The notes beneath the pieces are model-generated. The model saw nothing but the letters and a program-made list of their open reading frames with translations. It was not told the DNA's origin and ran no database searches. 64,000 nucleotides of DNA from NCBI GenBank assembly GCA_018266455.1, contig JAFEAJ010000008.1, positions 248,001 to 312,000 on the forward strand. The letters run 5' to 3'. A program made the translations under genes and the position numbers. Source of the DNA: Bacteroidota bacterium. Its GTDB lineage: Bacteria > Bacteroidota > Bacteroidia > Chitinophagales > Chitinophagaceae. Within the stretch, counting starts at the first letter, position 1; each line of letters begins with the position of its first letter. Positions 52,384 to 62,626 of this stretch are shown one piece after another.

Positions 52384-54114
52384 TTACCGGGTTATAACGC
52401 AATTTTCAAGGACCAGCATATCCATATTCGTGCGCAGGAAACATTCAAGCGCTTCTGCTGGGGAATTTACAATGGGCTCATTTTCGTTAAATGAGGTATT
52501 CAACAGAATGGGGACCCCTGTTTTTTTATAAAAAGTTTCAATTAATCGGTGGTAACGTGGCGCTACTGCTTTATCAACTGTCTGTAACCTGCCAGTGCCA
52601 TCTATATGCGTAACCGCAGGGATGATTTTATATTTTTCAGGCTTTATTGGAAAAACTTTTTCCATAAAAGGAACATCACCTGTTTGCTCAAAAAAATCAG
52701 CTACATATTCCTTCAATATAGACGGGGCAAACGGCCTAAAGCTTTCCCGGCGTTTTATTTTTAAATTCAATAAGTCTTTCGCATCTTCCCTGCGCGGGTC
52801 TGCCAGTATTGACCGGCCTCCAAGTGCCCTTGGCCCAAATTCTGCGCTGCCATTGAACCAGCCAACTACGCCCGCGCTGATGAGCTTTTCAGTAACCGTT
52901 TCATACAATTCCTCATCAGCCATTTTTTTATACACAATATTCCTTGATTGCAGGTATTGTTCTATTTCATCATTTGTGAACCTGCTCCCCGTATATGCGG
53001 ACCAAATTGGTTTTGCTCTTGGATAATCAAGAATGTGGTTGTGAACATACAAAGCAGCTCCCATTGAAATACCCGCATCGTGCCCTGCAGAAGGGATATA
53101 TATTTGATCAAAAGGTGTGTTTCTCTTTAGCTTCCCGTTAGCAACGGAATTTTGCGCGACTCCGCCGGCAATGCAAACATTTTTCATCCCGGTTTTTTTA
53201 TAAAGGCTTTGCAGGATATGGAATATCAGTTCTTCCGTTATTTTTTGCACTGAAGCTGCAAGGTCTTTATGATATTGAGTGAGCGGTTCTTCTTTTTTTC
53301 TCGGCTGCCCGAACTTTTTTATCATCACCTCAGAAAAAAGGGGCGCCACTTCAGGAACATGGTTGTTGCCGTATGAAATAATCCCGCTTTTAGCCGAGCG
53401 AAAATAGGCAAGGTCCAAAGCAAACAACCCATCTTGTTTGAATAGCAGAACATCCCGCAATTCATTAACATATTTAGGTTGGCCATAAGGAGCTAACCCC
53501 ATCACTTTATATTCATCGCCGTAATGCGGGAAGCCCAGCAATTGCGTGAATGCCGTATAAAATATGCCCGCGCTGTGCGGAAAGTCAACAGAACCGGTAA
53601 CCTCAATTTTGTTTCCTTTGCCAACACCAATCATTGTTGTTGTAAAATCGCCGGACCCGTCAATGGAAAGCAAAGCAGCCTCATTAAATGGAGAGGCGAA
53701 AAATGCCGATGCCAGGTGACTGCGATGATGTTCGACCTGGTGAATTTTTTGTTTCAATGCAGCAAGAGAAGCTGACTCATCAATTGCAAAAAATTCATTC
53801 TCAAGAGAAGCGACTTTTTTAGCGTTAAGCAATCTTTCTTTAACAGCATTCCAACCACCTCCCGGGTTTTTGAGAAGGAATAACAATTTTTTTGCAAGCT
53901 TTGCCGAGGGATCCCTGCCAATAGCAATATGGCCAACCTCATTTAGGCTTATACCTGCTTCCTTCAAACAAAACTCCACTGCAAGGGAAGGGAAACCAGC
54001 CCAATGTTTTACTCTTCTAAACCTTTCCTCTTCGATAGCTGCCAGTATAATACCATCTTTAAATATAGCCGCTGAAGCATCGGCATGATAAGCATTGATC
54101 CCTAAAATATACAT
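52384..54114 (-). CDS. O-carbamoyltransferase (NodU/CmcH/TobZ family)
   Basis: A 576-residue enzyme that transfers a carbamoyl group from carbamoyl phosphate, via an adenylate, to a hydroxyl. The N-terminal Kae1-like domain (MYILGINAYHADASAAIFKD) holds the metal site VEHHRSHLASAFFASPF (His129, His130, His133) and a CIAGGVAQNSVANGKL loop. The C-terminal domain has GWFNGSAEFGPRALGGRSIL and PILLNTSFNENEPIV. Within this cluster it probably decorates a sugar of the surface polysaccharide. Its start overlaps the stop of the preceding gene as TAATG. Confidence 0.92.
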   Translation of the reverse strand: MYILGINAYHADASAAIFKDGIILAAIEEERFRRVKHWAGFPSLAVEFCLKEAGISLNEVGHIAIGRDPSAKLAKKLLFLLKNPGGGWNAVKERLLNAKKVASLENEFFAIDESASLAALKQKIHQVEHHRSHLASAFFASPFNEAALLSIDGSGDFTTTMIGVGKGNKIEVTGSVDFPHSAGIFYTAFTQLLGFPHYGDEYKVMGLAPYGQPKYVNELRDVLLFKQDGLFALDLAYFRSAKSGIISYGNNHVPEVAPLFSEVMIKKFGQPRKKEEPLTQYHKDLAASVQKITEELIFHILQSLYKKTGMKNVCIAGGVAQNSVANGKLKRNTPFDQIYIPSAGHDAGISMGAALYVHNHILDYPRAKPIWSAYTGSRFTNDEIEQYLQSRNIVYKKMADEELYETVTEKLISAGVVGWFNGSAEFGPRALGGRSILADPRREDAKDLLNLKIKRRESFRPFAPSILKEYVADFFEQTGDVPFMEKVFPIKPEKYKIIPAVTHIDGTGRLQTVDKAVAPRYHRLIETFYKKTGVPILLNTSFNENEPIVNSPAEALECFLRTNMDMLVLENCVITR

Positions 54115-55256
54115 TAACTAAAAAGTTTTAAATACCCATCTTTTGATAACCTGCTTGAAATATATTCTTTGGCATAATTCCATGCACATTGGCAATAATC
54201 GTCAAATTCCTGTTGCCCGAAAGCAGCAGCCTGCTTAATTGCCTCACAATACAGGTCACTACGGTTCAAAGGCAAATCCCATCCTATTTTTTTTTCAGCA
54301 AGGCGGAGCCACGGTGTCTGGTCGCTGATCAAAACGGGCCTGCCGCACAAAAAAGATTCAAAAATAGAGTGCCCAAAATTTTCTCCCTGGGTAGGGAGCA
54401 CAAACAGGTGGTGCTCCATCAGTATTTCAGCCAATTCATTATTTTTTTTTGGCCCAAGGTAATTTACCCTGATGTTTTTGGGCAACCCGTCCATTTGCTG
54501 CTCGCAAGCTTTCCAATAATTTTTATCTTCTACGGGGCCGATGATGGTGAAGCTGATGTCTTCAGCACAAGCTGCTAATGTATTTAATACGAATAACAGG
54601 TTTTTTATCGGAAGGATCCTTGCTATAAAAATACATTTAAGCGAACCTGCGTTTTTTTGGCAGGTCACAAAAGCAGGCTGGTCTGTGTTTGGAAGATTGT
54701 CTGCTATAACCGTTTCGCTGCCCGGAAAAAATTTTTCTATTGCCTTTTTTTCCCTGCTATTCGTTGCATGAAAAGTAATTTTTTTCTGCATATTCAGCCA
54801 CCTGAACAAGGTGATGAATGGCTTTTTTTTAAAAGATTTTACAGCTATTGCACTATCGTATAGCGCTCCCCTGGGACATAAAACCACTTTGCTTTTTAAC
54901 CTGCCCGAAAATTTCAGCCACAAAGGGTATATCACAAAATAAGGTGAATAGAAATGGTTGAGGTATACATAATCCGCATCGGCTCCCAGTATTGTTTGTT
55001 TTAATTGCTTTAGCGACATTGTTTTTTTCCTGGTATAGAAAATGTGGAACCCGTTTTCAGCGATCCATTTGTTGGGAACAATGTTCTCATAAGGCACCGT
55101 TTCGCCATGATCGGTATCCGTTGTCAACACATAAATATCAAAATCATCTCTAAGCGCGAAAGCAAAATTTACGCATGACTGTATTGGCCCGCCCGCTTTA
55201 TACCCCGGCGCGAACCAATCTACAAGAAGCAGGATTTTTTTTTTATTCAACGCCAT
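54114..55256 (-). CDS. Family 4-type glycosyltransferase
   Basis: A 380-residue GT-B fold enzyme. KILLLVDWFAPGYKAGGPIQ is the acceptor-side N-terminus, ARILPIKNLLFVLNTLAAC marks the start of the nucleotide-sugar domain, and FVLPTQGENFGHSIFESFLC with GRPVLISDQTPW contains the E-x7-E-like block. The sugar is unknown. I start at the ATG at 55256, which overlaps the end of asnB by 14 bases; a longer frame to 55313 would run further into asnB. Confidence 0.82.
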   Translation of the reverse strand: MALNKKKILLLVDWFAPGYKAGGPIQSCVNFAFALRDDFDIYVLTTDTDHGETVPYENIVPNKWIAENGFHIFYTRKKTMSLKQLKQTILGADADYVYLNHFYSPYFVIYPLWLKFSGRLKSKVVLCPRGALYDSAIAVKSFKKKPFITLFRWLNMQKKITFHATNSREKKAIEKFFPGSETVIADNLPNTDQPAFVTCQKNAGSLKCIFIARILPIKNLLFVLNTLAACAEDISFTIIGPVEDKNYWKACEQQMDGLPKNIRVNYLGPKKNNELAEILMEHHLFVLPTQGENFGHSIFESFLCGRPVLISDQTPWLRLAEKKIGWDLPLNRSDLYCEAIKQAAAFGQQEFDDYCQCAWNYAKEYISSRLSKDGYLKLFS

Positions 55257-57114
55257 TTTTTTCAAGCCAGTATTCCAGGACCACAAAAAGCCACAGCTCC
55301 GCCCACCTGACACGATGATCGCCTTTTAAAAATTGTTTCCAAAAATGAAGGAGGCTATGGCCGTTTATAAATGAGCGTTCTGACATATTTTTAATATGCA
55401 TTTCACAAAAGCTGCGCAATTCATTCTTCAACCATACATCCCAGGGAAAAAGGAACCCTTGTTTTTTCCTGAACACAATTTCATCGGGCAGTAATGGTTT
55501 AACAGATTCCACAAGCAGGCTTTTGGGATACACCGGTTTTTTAAGGCCATCCGGAACAGACAACATAAATTCTGCCAGGTCATGGTCAAAAAAAGGCTCG
55601 CGCAGTTCCAGGGAAACGGCCATGCTCATCTGATCGGTATCTTTCAACAATGTGTGTTGCGTATATCCAAAATACTCAGCCAGGGAAACCTGGCTCAGCA
55701 AAGGGAATTTATCAATATCCGGTTTTCTTTTCAACAGCTCCTTTTGCACTGAGGTGATAAATGGGCCGGATGGAGCAAGCTGAACCAGTTGCCGTATTTG
55801 CCCCGGTGAAATGATTTGCCTGAGTACCGGATAAACATTTTCAATTGACCCATCATCAAGCCTTAATAACTGTTGCATGCGGCCCGCTTTTGATCCGGAC
55901 GCCCCGCTAAAAAACACAGTTGAAGCAAGGCTCCTTAAAGATTTTGGCAATAACCATAACAACTTCTTTTCCTGTAACTGCAGGTACTGAGGAAAAATCG
56001 GGTAGCCGGCAAAAAGTTCATCGCCGCCCACACCCGAAAGTGCCACAACAATCCCATTTTTCCGAATGGCTTTAGACACCACATACGTGTTGATGCCGTC
56101 GCCGCTGGGGGTATCCATGGCATCAAGCGCATTTTTCAGCTCATCAAGAAAAGCGGTTGGCTTTAATAAGATGTTGTTGTGGCAAGTGTTGAATTTTTTT
56201 GCGACAACCTCGGCATATCCTGATTCATCGAACTCTTTTTCCTGGAAAGAAATGGTAAATGTGTTTGGCTTTGCAGGGCCTGCTTCTGCCATGAGGCCGA
56301 CAACTGCGCTCGAATCAACGCCGCCGGAAAGAAAAGCGCCGACTGGCACATCGCTTACCAGCCTCCTCTTTACCGATTGCAGCATCAGTTCCTTAATATG
56401 CTGATGGGTGGCTGTTTTATTACTGAAATCAAAATCAACTTTTGTTTTTGATGCATCCCAGTAAGTTTTCTTTTCGGTTTTGCTGTTCCTGATTTTCATC
56501 CAGCATCCCGCTTCCAGTTGTTTAATTCCTTCAATAACTGAATAAGGATAGGAGACAGACTGATAACTGAAATATTCCATCAACGCTGTTGTACTGATTT
56601 TCTTACTGACCAGGCCGCTGGCCAATATTGACCTGGTTTCAGAAGAAAACAATAATCTTTCTTCATCAATATAATAATATAAGGGCTTTACGCCCATCCT
56701 GTCCCGGCACAAAAAAAGCTCACGCTCCTGCCTGTCCCAAATGGCGAATGCAAACATGCCCCTGAAATATTGAATACAATCTGCGCCCCATTTTGCATAG
56801 GCGGCGATCAGCACTTCACTGTCGCCATTGGACTTAAATGCATACTCTTTAATAGTGCTTTTGACTTCAGCATAATTGTACATTTCGCCATTGAACACCA
56901 TCGCGTACCTTCCTGAATTATCAATAAAAGGCTGGTTAGCTGCAGAAGAAAGATCGATAATAGAAAGCCTCCGGTGGCCAAGCGCCATTTCATTCTCCAC
57001 AAAAAAACCATCGGCATCCGGGCCGCGGTGCGCAACAGCATCTGTCATTTTTTTAATGACTGCCTGTTCAACGCTTTGCTGCTTAAAATTCAATATCCCG
57101 GTAATGCCGCACAT
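55243..57114 (-). CDS. asnB: Asparagine synthase (glutamine-hydrolysing), cluster type
   Basis: A 623-residue enzyme with an N-terminal glutaminase domain (MCGITGILNF, nucleophile Cys2 after removal of Met; GHRRLSIIDLS; YAMVFNGEMYNY) and a C-terminal synthetase domain with the PP-loop LSGGVDSSAVVGLM. LSGVGGDELFAGYP is also conserved. In polysaccharide clusters such AsnB homologues may amidate a sugar acid or amino-acid substituent rather than make free asparagine; either is possible. Its ATG overlaps the preceding stop as TAATG. Confidence 0.9.
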   Translation of the reverse strand: MCGITGILNFKQQSVEQAVIKKMTDAVAHRGPDADGFFVENEMALGHRRLSIIDLSSAANQPFIDNSGRYAMVFNGEMYNYAEVKSTIKEYAFKSNGDSEVLIAAYAKWGADCIQYFRGMFAFAIWDRQERELFLCRDRMGVKPLYYYIDEERLLFSSETRSILASGLVSKKISTTALMEYFSYQSVSYPYSVIEGIKQLEAGCWMKIRNSKTEKKTYWDASKTKVDFDFSNKTATHQHIKELMLQSVKRRLVSDVPVGAFLSGGVDSSAVVGLMAEAGPAKPNTFTISFQEKEFDESGYAEVVAKKFNTCHNNILLKPTAFLDELKNALDAMDTPSGDGINTYVVSKAIRKNGIVVALSGVGGDELFAGYPIFPQYLQLQEKKLLWLLPKSLRSLASTVFFSGASGSKAGRMQQLLRLDDGSIENVYPVLRQIISPGQIRQLVQLAPSGPFITSVQKELLKRKPDIDKFPLLSQVSLAEYFGYTQHTLLKDTDQMSMAVSLELREPFFDHDLAEFMLSVPDGLKKPVYPKSLLVESVKPLLPDEIVFRKKQGFLFPWDVWLKNELRSFCEMHIKNMSERSFINGHSLLHFWKQFLKGDHRVRWAELWLFVVLEYWLEKNGVE

Positions 57115-58151
57115 TAATTTAGCGCTGGCCCCCCAAATTTGTTTTCAAAAAGGTCATTATACAGAGAAACGTATTCGCGAACAATTGTATTAAGCTGAAA
57201 GCGTTCAACATTTTTGAACCCGTTATCAATTAACTGTGCACGATATGCAGCGTCATTGATCAATTTTATTATCCCCTGCCGGATGGATGAAACGCTAAAA
57301 GGGTCAATAAGATGCGCCCCATTGCCTGCCACTTCCTTCATAGGCGATAAGTTGCTGGTCAAAACAGGCCGGCCAACAGCCTGGGCTTCGATAATGGGCA
57401 AGCCAAACCCTTCATAAGTTGAGGGGAATGCCAGCAAATCGCATTGCCTGTATTTTTCCAATAGCGCTGTATCGGCCAGGTTAGTGAATTGTGAATACTG
57501 AATACGGTAACCTTTTAACTTTTGGGTTTGTTCTTCACTGACATGTCCTATAATTTCTAATCGTATGCGCAATCCTTCCAACGCCTCCATCAGCCTCACC
57601 AGGTTTTTGTTTTCCGTTGTGCCTATGAAAAGAATAAGCGGCATATCATCATTAAAGCGATAAACGGAAGGCTGAAAAATGGGATCTACAAAATTGGGGA
57701 TGATTCTTATTTTATCCGGGTCGCACTTTGTATAATAAAGCAATTCTTTTTTTGTATTGGGAGAGACTACTGTAACAGCATCTGCTTTTTTAACAGGCCA
57801 TTGGTACCAAAGCCATTTAAAAATCCAATACTTAGGGCTAAAACGCGAAGTATGCTTCAATAAAGTACAATCATGGACAGTGAGCACGTTAATGTTCTTT
57901 TTGCTGCACCCCAGCATGGCATAATGAATATCGCCGGTGATGTGGTTGATATGTGATTGCTTTTTTTTCAGGAAAAAAATATTCGGCAGGATCGAGCTCA
58001 GTTTGGTTTGATATGGAAGGCGCTGTTCTCCCACCACAAGCTCAGAAGGGTAATTTTTTGAAATGGCTTCTGAAAGTTTGTTGAATAGTTTTTCTATGCT
58101 GAAATAGGAAGTATATGCGCTACGATAGAAAAAAGTCACTCGAACAATCAC
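57114..58151 (-). CDS. Glycosyltransferase family 1/4 (mannosyltransferase-like)
   Basis: A 345-residue GT-B fold enzyme. KKNINVLTVHDCTLLKH in the N-terminal half, DADAVTVVSPNTKKELLYY-like segment KKADAVTVVSPNTKKELL, the domain junction PLILFIGTTENKNLVRLMEA and the sugar-nucleotide block LLAFPSTYEGFGLPIIEAQA with GRPVLTSNLSPMKEV are typical of WbaZ/WcaI-type transferases. The donor is not determined. The start is GTG 58151, overlapping the stop of the polymerase gene by four bases (GTGA), so translation is probably coupled. Confidence 0.85.
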   Translation of the reverse strand: MIVRVTFFYRSAYTSYFSIEKLFNKLSEAISKNYPSELVVGEQRLPYQTKLSSILPNIFFLKKKQSHINHITGDIHYAMLGCSKKNINVLTVHDCTLLKHTSRFSPKYWIFKWLWYQWPVKKADAVTVVSPNTKKELLYYTKCDPDKIRIIPNFVDPIFQPSVYRFNDDMPLILFIGTTENKNLVRLMEALEGLRIRLEIIGHVSEEQTQKLKGYRIQYSQFTNLADTALLEKYRQCDLLAFPSTYEGFGLPIIEAQAVGRPVLTSNLSPMKEVAGNGAHLIDPFSVSSIRQGIIKLINDAAYRAQLIDNGFKNVERFQLNTIVREYVSLYNDLFENKFGGPALN

Positions 58152-59506
58152 AGTTCAATGCGAAAAAGGGTTTTAAATGAACGAAAAACAATAAACGCAA
58201 AAAAAATTGCTTTCGTGAGCGAATTCATTGTTGTAAGCAAATCGGTTTCAACAGAAATCGCATAAATAAATAAAAAAGGCAGCCATAGAATAATGGTGGG
58301 CGTTTTTTCTGCCTGCTTTAAAATCATGGTAAGAAAAAAATTAAAAAAAAGTCCATAAAAAAACATATATATGATGCCGCCCATCACTCCAAAATTGGCA
58401 TAAGCTTCTCCTGAAGGGCCAATATTCATGCTGTAACCTTTAATGTCATATCCCCAAAAGCGCTTCAAGTTGGCTTTGCCGCCGGATTCCGGTTTATCCG
58501 GCCACAAAAAACGCGGCACAAAAGAGGCTAAAACAGATTGCCAAATTGTTTCTCCATTTGCAAACGGGTATCTTTCTGGCACCATTTTCATTGTATAAGC
58601 GGCCAGCCAGCCCTGGTTGAACCGCACAGCTACAAAAAATTGTTTATTGGGATCGAGCAAAGAAGAGGGATTGCTTAATTTTTCTGATATGAGTTGGGCA
58701 AAATATACGGGATCTGCTCCAGCGCCTGCTAGCCAGCTTTTCTCCCGATAATTTGATTTCACTGATTGAATAATCATCACCAAAACAAATCCAAGAACGG
58801 TAAAGGTAAGTTTCCGGTAAAAGCTAATTTTCTTTCCGAAGACAGCAAGCGTGAACATCAATGCCATCATATAAATCATTTCCCCAAACATTCCCTCAGC
58901 CAGCGCCTGCCCGACAAGCAGCACCAGAACAAAAGCAACAATAATTCTTTTGTATTTATTAGGAGAATACAAAATGTAAAAGAAGCCTACAAAAGTGAGA
59001 TGTGACAATAAATAAAAAACCTGTTGAAGGCTGGCAGGAGACAGGAAGCTAAAAAAACCTGCAATCAATCCAATCCCAATCAACGGCAGCCCTGTATTGG
59101 GCTTTGAGATTAGGATATGTTTGACATTTTCTATATAACTCTTAGGGTTTTTATTTATAGATAGTTTTCCCAAGCGCATGCGCAAACCCATGATCATGCT
59201 CAATGTGCTTGGAACGGCAAACGATAAATAATCATCAGATGGGATAGGCATGTACCTGAGCCAGATGCGGGCAATAGGGTTTTCTATGGTATAAACATGA
59301 TAAAATATGACAGGGATAAACAGCCAGGAAAACAATGCAGATACTATTATCAAATCAAGGATCACCACATTATTCCCAAGGCGATATAAGAATTCAAGCA
59401 GAAAAAAACAAAAAAGGCCCACTGATGCAGCTTCCCAAAATGTTAAGCTGGTTGAAAACCCAAGGTAAAAGGAAAATAGAGCAGAAAAAAAAAGAATATA
59501 CTTCAT
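58148..59506 (-). CDS. Wzy-like polysaccharide repeat-unit polymerase
   Basis: A 452-residue membrane protein with about ten to twelve hydrophobic segments, beginning YILFFSALFSFYLGFSTSL. A long loop between the later helices contains SNYREKSW, RFNQGWLAAYTMKMVPERYP and SFVPRFLWPDKPES, and is followed by MNIGPSGEAYANFGVMGGII. This layout (large periplasmic loop, GE-x-YANFG-type motif) resembles oligosaccharide repeat-unit polymerases. Sequence conservation in the family is low, so the call depends on topology and context. Confidence 0.7.
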   Translation of the reverse strand: MKYILFFSALFSFYLGFSTSLTFWEAASVGLFCFFLLEFLYRLGNNVVILDLIIVSALFSWLFIPVIFYHVYTIENPIARIWLRYMPIPSDDYLSFAVPSTLSMIMGLRMRLGKLSINKNPKSYIENVKHILISKPNTGLPLIGIGLIAGFFSFLSPASLQQVFYLLSHLTFVGFFYILYSPNKYKRIIVAFVLVLLVGQALAEGMFGEMIYMMALMFTLAVFGKKISFYRKLTFTVLGFVLVMIIQSVKSNYREKSWLAGAGADPVYFAQLISEKLSNPSSLLDPNKQFFVAVRFNQGWLAAYTMKMVPERYPFANGETIWQSVLASFVPRFLWPDKPESGGKANLKRFWGYDIKGYSMNIGPSGEAYANFGVMGGIIYMFFYGLFFNFFLTMILKQAEKTPTIILWLPFLFIYAISVETDLLTTMNSLTKAIFFAFIVFRSFKTLFRIEL

Positions 59507-59566
59507 TTAATTAGAAACAGTTCTTTAAATCAGCCGAATTTATTTGACCAAATGCAAGCTCAATCC

Positions 59567-60280
59567 CTATTTATACACAAAAAAAGTAATGTTACTGCTC
59601 AAAGCAATATGTTTTTCTCCCGTTTCTATATAGTGCAGTACGCGGATAAAAAATGTGCACACCTTCCATACTATTACACGCAAAAGAGTTTTCAAAAAGC
59701 TATTTGACCGAGGCACATCTTCGAGCACAAAAATTTTTTTAAACCCTATTGTTCTGAACAACTGATTTAATGATTTCTCATTGAATGCCTGCTCATGTGT
59801 TAAATCGCCGTACCTTACTTTCATACCAAAAATTCCGTTTGCGTTAGGAACATGACCAATAATTATTCCATCTTGTTTTAAAATCCTCTTTAGCTCTCCA
59901 CCCAAATCAAAAAGCTCCTCCAAAGTCAAATGCTCTAGAATATCCTTGGCAAAAATTGCATTGAAAGAACCTGCGGCTGTGTTTTGAACATACTTCAATA
60001 AATCCTCTTCTATGACACTTGACAGCCCGTTCATATTTCTAGCCAGATCAATCTGTTCACTGGAAATGTCTACCCCGAAAATGTTAGAGAATCCTTTTGA
60101 TTTCAAGTACAATAGAAAATCTCCGCTGCCACAGCCAATATCCAATATTTGATCGTCTTTTGCTCTTTTACGAAAAAAAATACGGTACAAAAACTCAAAA
60201 TACGGCGATTGAACTACTTTGCTGCCCTGACAAACTGAATGCCCTGAAGAAACATATTTATCATACAAAACCTCTTTCAT
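59567..60280 (-). CDS. Class I SAM-dependent methyltransferase
   Basis: A 237-residue enzyme. The SAM-binding motif DQILDIGCGSGDFLLYLKSK lies near residue 38, FGVDISSEQIDLARNM gives the acidic ribose-binding residue, FNAIFAKDILEHLTLEEL is motif IV and LKQDGIIIGHVPNANG motif V. Such enzymes in polysaccharide clusters methylate a sugar hydroxyl; a bare metabolite as substrate cannot be excluded. It sits between the polymerase gene (60-base gap) and a glycosyltransferase (13-base gap). Confidence 0.85.
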   Translation of the reverse strand: MKEVLYDKYVSSGHSVCQGSKVVQSPYFEFLYRIFFRKRAKDDQILDIGCGSGDFLLYLKSKGFSNIFGVDISSEQIDLARNMNGLSSVIEEDLLKYVQNTAAGSFNAIFAKDILEHLTLEELFDLGGELKRILKQDGIIIGHVPNANGIFGMKVRYGDLTHEQAFNEKSLNQLFRTIGFKKIFVLEDVPRSNSFLKTLLRVIVWKVCTFFIRVLHYIETGEKHIALSSNITFFVYK

Positions 60281-60293
60281 AATTTATTTGATG

Positions 60294-61442
60294 CTAATTT
60301 AAATTTTCAAGAAACAATAAAACAGGTTCGAATTGTTTTTCAAAATTCAACTCATTGTGAAAATCATCTTGCGCCAACCCAGAGAGTGTGTTATAGTGAG
60401 CAGTTATATATTCAAGCTGTGAATCAAATTGCCCAAAAGTCAAATCGTTGCCAAAAGCCCATTTGAATTTAGCCAGGTAAGTATTATAATGGTCGCTGTC
60501 ATAATACAGTACAGGCAGCCCAACGGCAGCATATTCATAAATCTTATTCGACGCTGTTCCTCCTGTTGAATAAATTATATTGGTGTTGGGAATGTGCAAA
60601 GCAAGCCCTACATGAGCCGAAGCAGTAATGGGCGGAAGGCAAGAATAATTAACTGGCTTTTGTATTTCAATCCGGTGCTCGATGCCTAATCCTGAAGACA
60701 GGGTTTGAATATTATTTCGATACTCATTATCAATATTCCCAATCAATAAAAGATTTACCTTTTTACTTGATTCTTTAATATAATTCATCACGGCTTCAAT
60801 TCCATGACCTGCACTAATACTTCCCTGATAAATCAAAGTCAAGGTGTCGGAAGGCGGGTTGCTCTTTGGGCACTTATCATAAAATGATATCAACGGAAAA
60901 TTAGGTATATAAAAATATTGTCCTTTAAAATCCGTCAACGGGAAATATTTTCTTCTTTCATTCGAAGGCAATGAAAAAATGTTCAGGTACTTGAATGAAG
61001 AGGTTTCTGCTTTCCCGGCCCACCAGGTTATGCTGTATTTTTTTAATGCTCCTTTTTCAACAACATCATGATTATGGTACCAGGTTTTATGCCTGAACCT
61101 AAAAAGCTTTCTGCTGATATGATAGCTTAACACCGGCACACTGTCATAAAGCAGAATACAATCAGGCTTCTGTTTTATGCAAACCTTAAAAAACCTCCAT
61201 GTGAAAGAAAGAAATAACGCGATTTTTTTAAAATAGGGTAACCTGATCTGTTCCGCCACCGATTTCTTTTTTGCATTTCTTTTCAACACTACATTTGAGG
61301 GATACTCCCACAAATCGTCCAGATTATATTGGTAGAGCAAATATATTTTGCTATATATTTTACTAAGTTCTTGTATCGCATTAAGCGTAGGTGGATAAGC
61401 CTCCGGGTGATTATATATTGCACAAACTAAAGTTTTGCCCAT
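60294..61442 (-). CDS. Glycosyltransferase, GT-B fold
   Basis: A 382-residue protein. The N-terminal half starts LVCAIYNHPEAYPPTLNAIQ and includes CILLYDSVPVLSYHISRKLF and WYHNHDVVEKG. The second half has LTLIYQGSISAGHGIEAVMN at the nucleotide-domain start, NLLLIGNIDNEYRN and TGGTASNKIYEYAAVGLPVL, where the Glu of KIYEYAA is the expected donor-binding residue. Donor and acceptor are unknown. It is part of the continuous minus-strand run. Confidence 0.75.
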   Translation of the reverse strand: MGKTLVCAIYNHPEAYPPTLNAIQELSKIYSKIYLLYQYNLDDLWEYPSNVVLKRNAKKKSVAEQIRLPYFKKIALFLSFTWRFFKVCIKQKPDCILLYDSVPVLSYHISRKLFRFRHKTWYHNHDVVEKGALKKYSITWWAGKAETSSFKYLNIFSLPSNERRKYFPLTDFKGQYFYIPNFPLISFYDKCPKSNPPSDTLTLIYQGSISAGHGIEAVMNYIKESSKKVNLLLIGNIDNEYRNNIQTLSSGLGIEHRIEIQKPVNYSCLPPITASAHVGLALHIPNTNIIYSTGGTASNKIYEYAAVGLPVLYYDSDHYNTYLAKFKWAFGNDLTFGQFDSQLEYITAHYNTLSGLAQDDFHNELNFEKQFEPVLLFLENLN

Positions 61443-61457
61443 ACATTTCAGGTTGTT

Positions 61458-62513
61458 CTACGCATAGGTTTTATTCCGGGAAATACCCTCCTGAAATAAT
61501 TTGATTTCATTTAAAGCATAACTCGCCCGTTCCTTATAACTATAACCGGAAGTTATAGAGCGGGCCCTTGCTTTTTTCCTTAGCTCATCTGCTACATTTT
61601 TTTCCAGTGCAATAATGTTCCGTACCTGTTCTGCGCAAGCATCAACATTGCTGAACAAAAAAATTTCCTTCTCCTCTTCAAAAAATAAACGGTGCTCAAG
61701 AGTGTCAGGAGCCAGCATAACCCCCCCAACAGCAGGAACTTCAAAACTGCGCATGTTGTGGGAATCCAAGTTGTGAATGCGCATTAGGTTTAATTGTACC
61801 CGATACTTCCGCAGGGTTTTCCAAAACCCATCGCCATAGGTAACTGGCGGGTAAATAGCAATGTTTTGATCGGCTACAAATCTTTTCCATCCATGGCCAT
61901 ATACATCGAGTGCTATTTTCCTGGAAGCCAGCTGATGAAGAAATGCAGCCCTTTGCCTGTCAGGATTGCCTAAAAAACAAACTTTTAAAAGCTCATCCTG
62001 CTGGCAGCATAAATCAAACACCGGTCCTGGTAATTCAAAGCCGAATGGCAAAAAAGATACGGGTTTATTATAACTAGTTTCAATTTTATTCTTAATTGCA
62101 TAACTATATGTGAAGTGAAAATCATATATCCCGATTGAATCGGTGATGTTTTTATTGCCGCTTCCTTTGCCGGTAAAAATAAAGGGGTTATCCGGGTTAT
62201 AATTAATAAGAAGAATTTTTTTGTTTTTTGCCCATTGCAAAGTTTCGGGAAATATTTCCATGCCTTTAAAAACCCATACCACATCCGGCTCAAAATCTTC
62301 AACAGCGGTTTTAAACAGGTTATTTATTTTTTTATAAATTGGTGACAGCCCCAACCTAAACACAAGCTTGTTTGAAATACTCCTGTCATAAAATTCATAA
62401 AAGAATTTTGCTGCTTTGAAATAATAAACTTCAATACCAGAATTCTCAATGTGTGTCACATAAAAATTCTCGATTGCATAATCGCTCCCTGACCCGACAA
62501 TCATTAAGCGCAT
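61458..62513 (-). CDS. CgeB-like glycosyltransferase
   Basis: A 351-residue protein. MRLMIVGSGSDYAIENFYVT begins a Rossmann-like domain, DVVWVFKGMEIFPETLQWAK and INYNPDNPFIFTGKGSGN are typical of the CgeB family, and the C-terminal block NMRSFEVPAVGGVMLAPDTL with LFFEEEKEIFLFSNVDACAE is the Glyco_trans_1_2 domain. CgeB proteins modify surface glycans, for example on Bacillus spores. The sugar is unknown. A 113-base gap separates it from the next upstream gene, the largest inside the cluster. Confidence 0.82.
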   Translation of the reverse strand: MRLMIVGSGSDYAIENFYVTHIENSGIEVYYFKAAKFFYEFYDRSISNKLVFRLGLSPIYKKINNLFKTAVEDFEPDVVWVFKGMEIFPETLQWAKNKKILLINYNPDNPFIFTGKGSGNKNITDSIGIYDFHFTYSYAIKNKIETSYNKPVSFLPFGFELPGPVFDLCCQQDELLKVCFLGNPDRQRAAFLHQLASRKIALDVYGHGWKRFVADQNIAIYPPVTYGDGFWKTLRKYRVQLNLMRIHNLDSHNMRSFEVPAVGGVMLAPDTLEHRLFFEEEKEIFLFSNVDACAEQVRNIIALEKNVADELRKKARARSITSGYSYKERASYALNEIKLFQEGISRNKTYA

Positions 62514-62626
62514 AACCCTGCCTGGCTATTTACACCAAATCGCATTTCCATTCCGTGCATAAAAAAAATTAAACTATTTGTATAGATCTTATAATCCTTG
62601 GGTGATTTGTTATACATCTTTGGGCC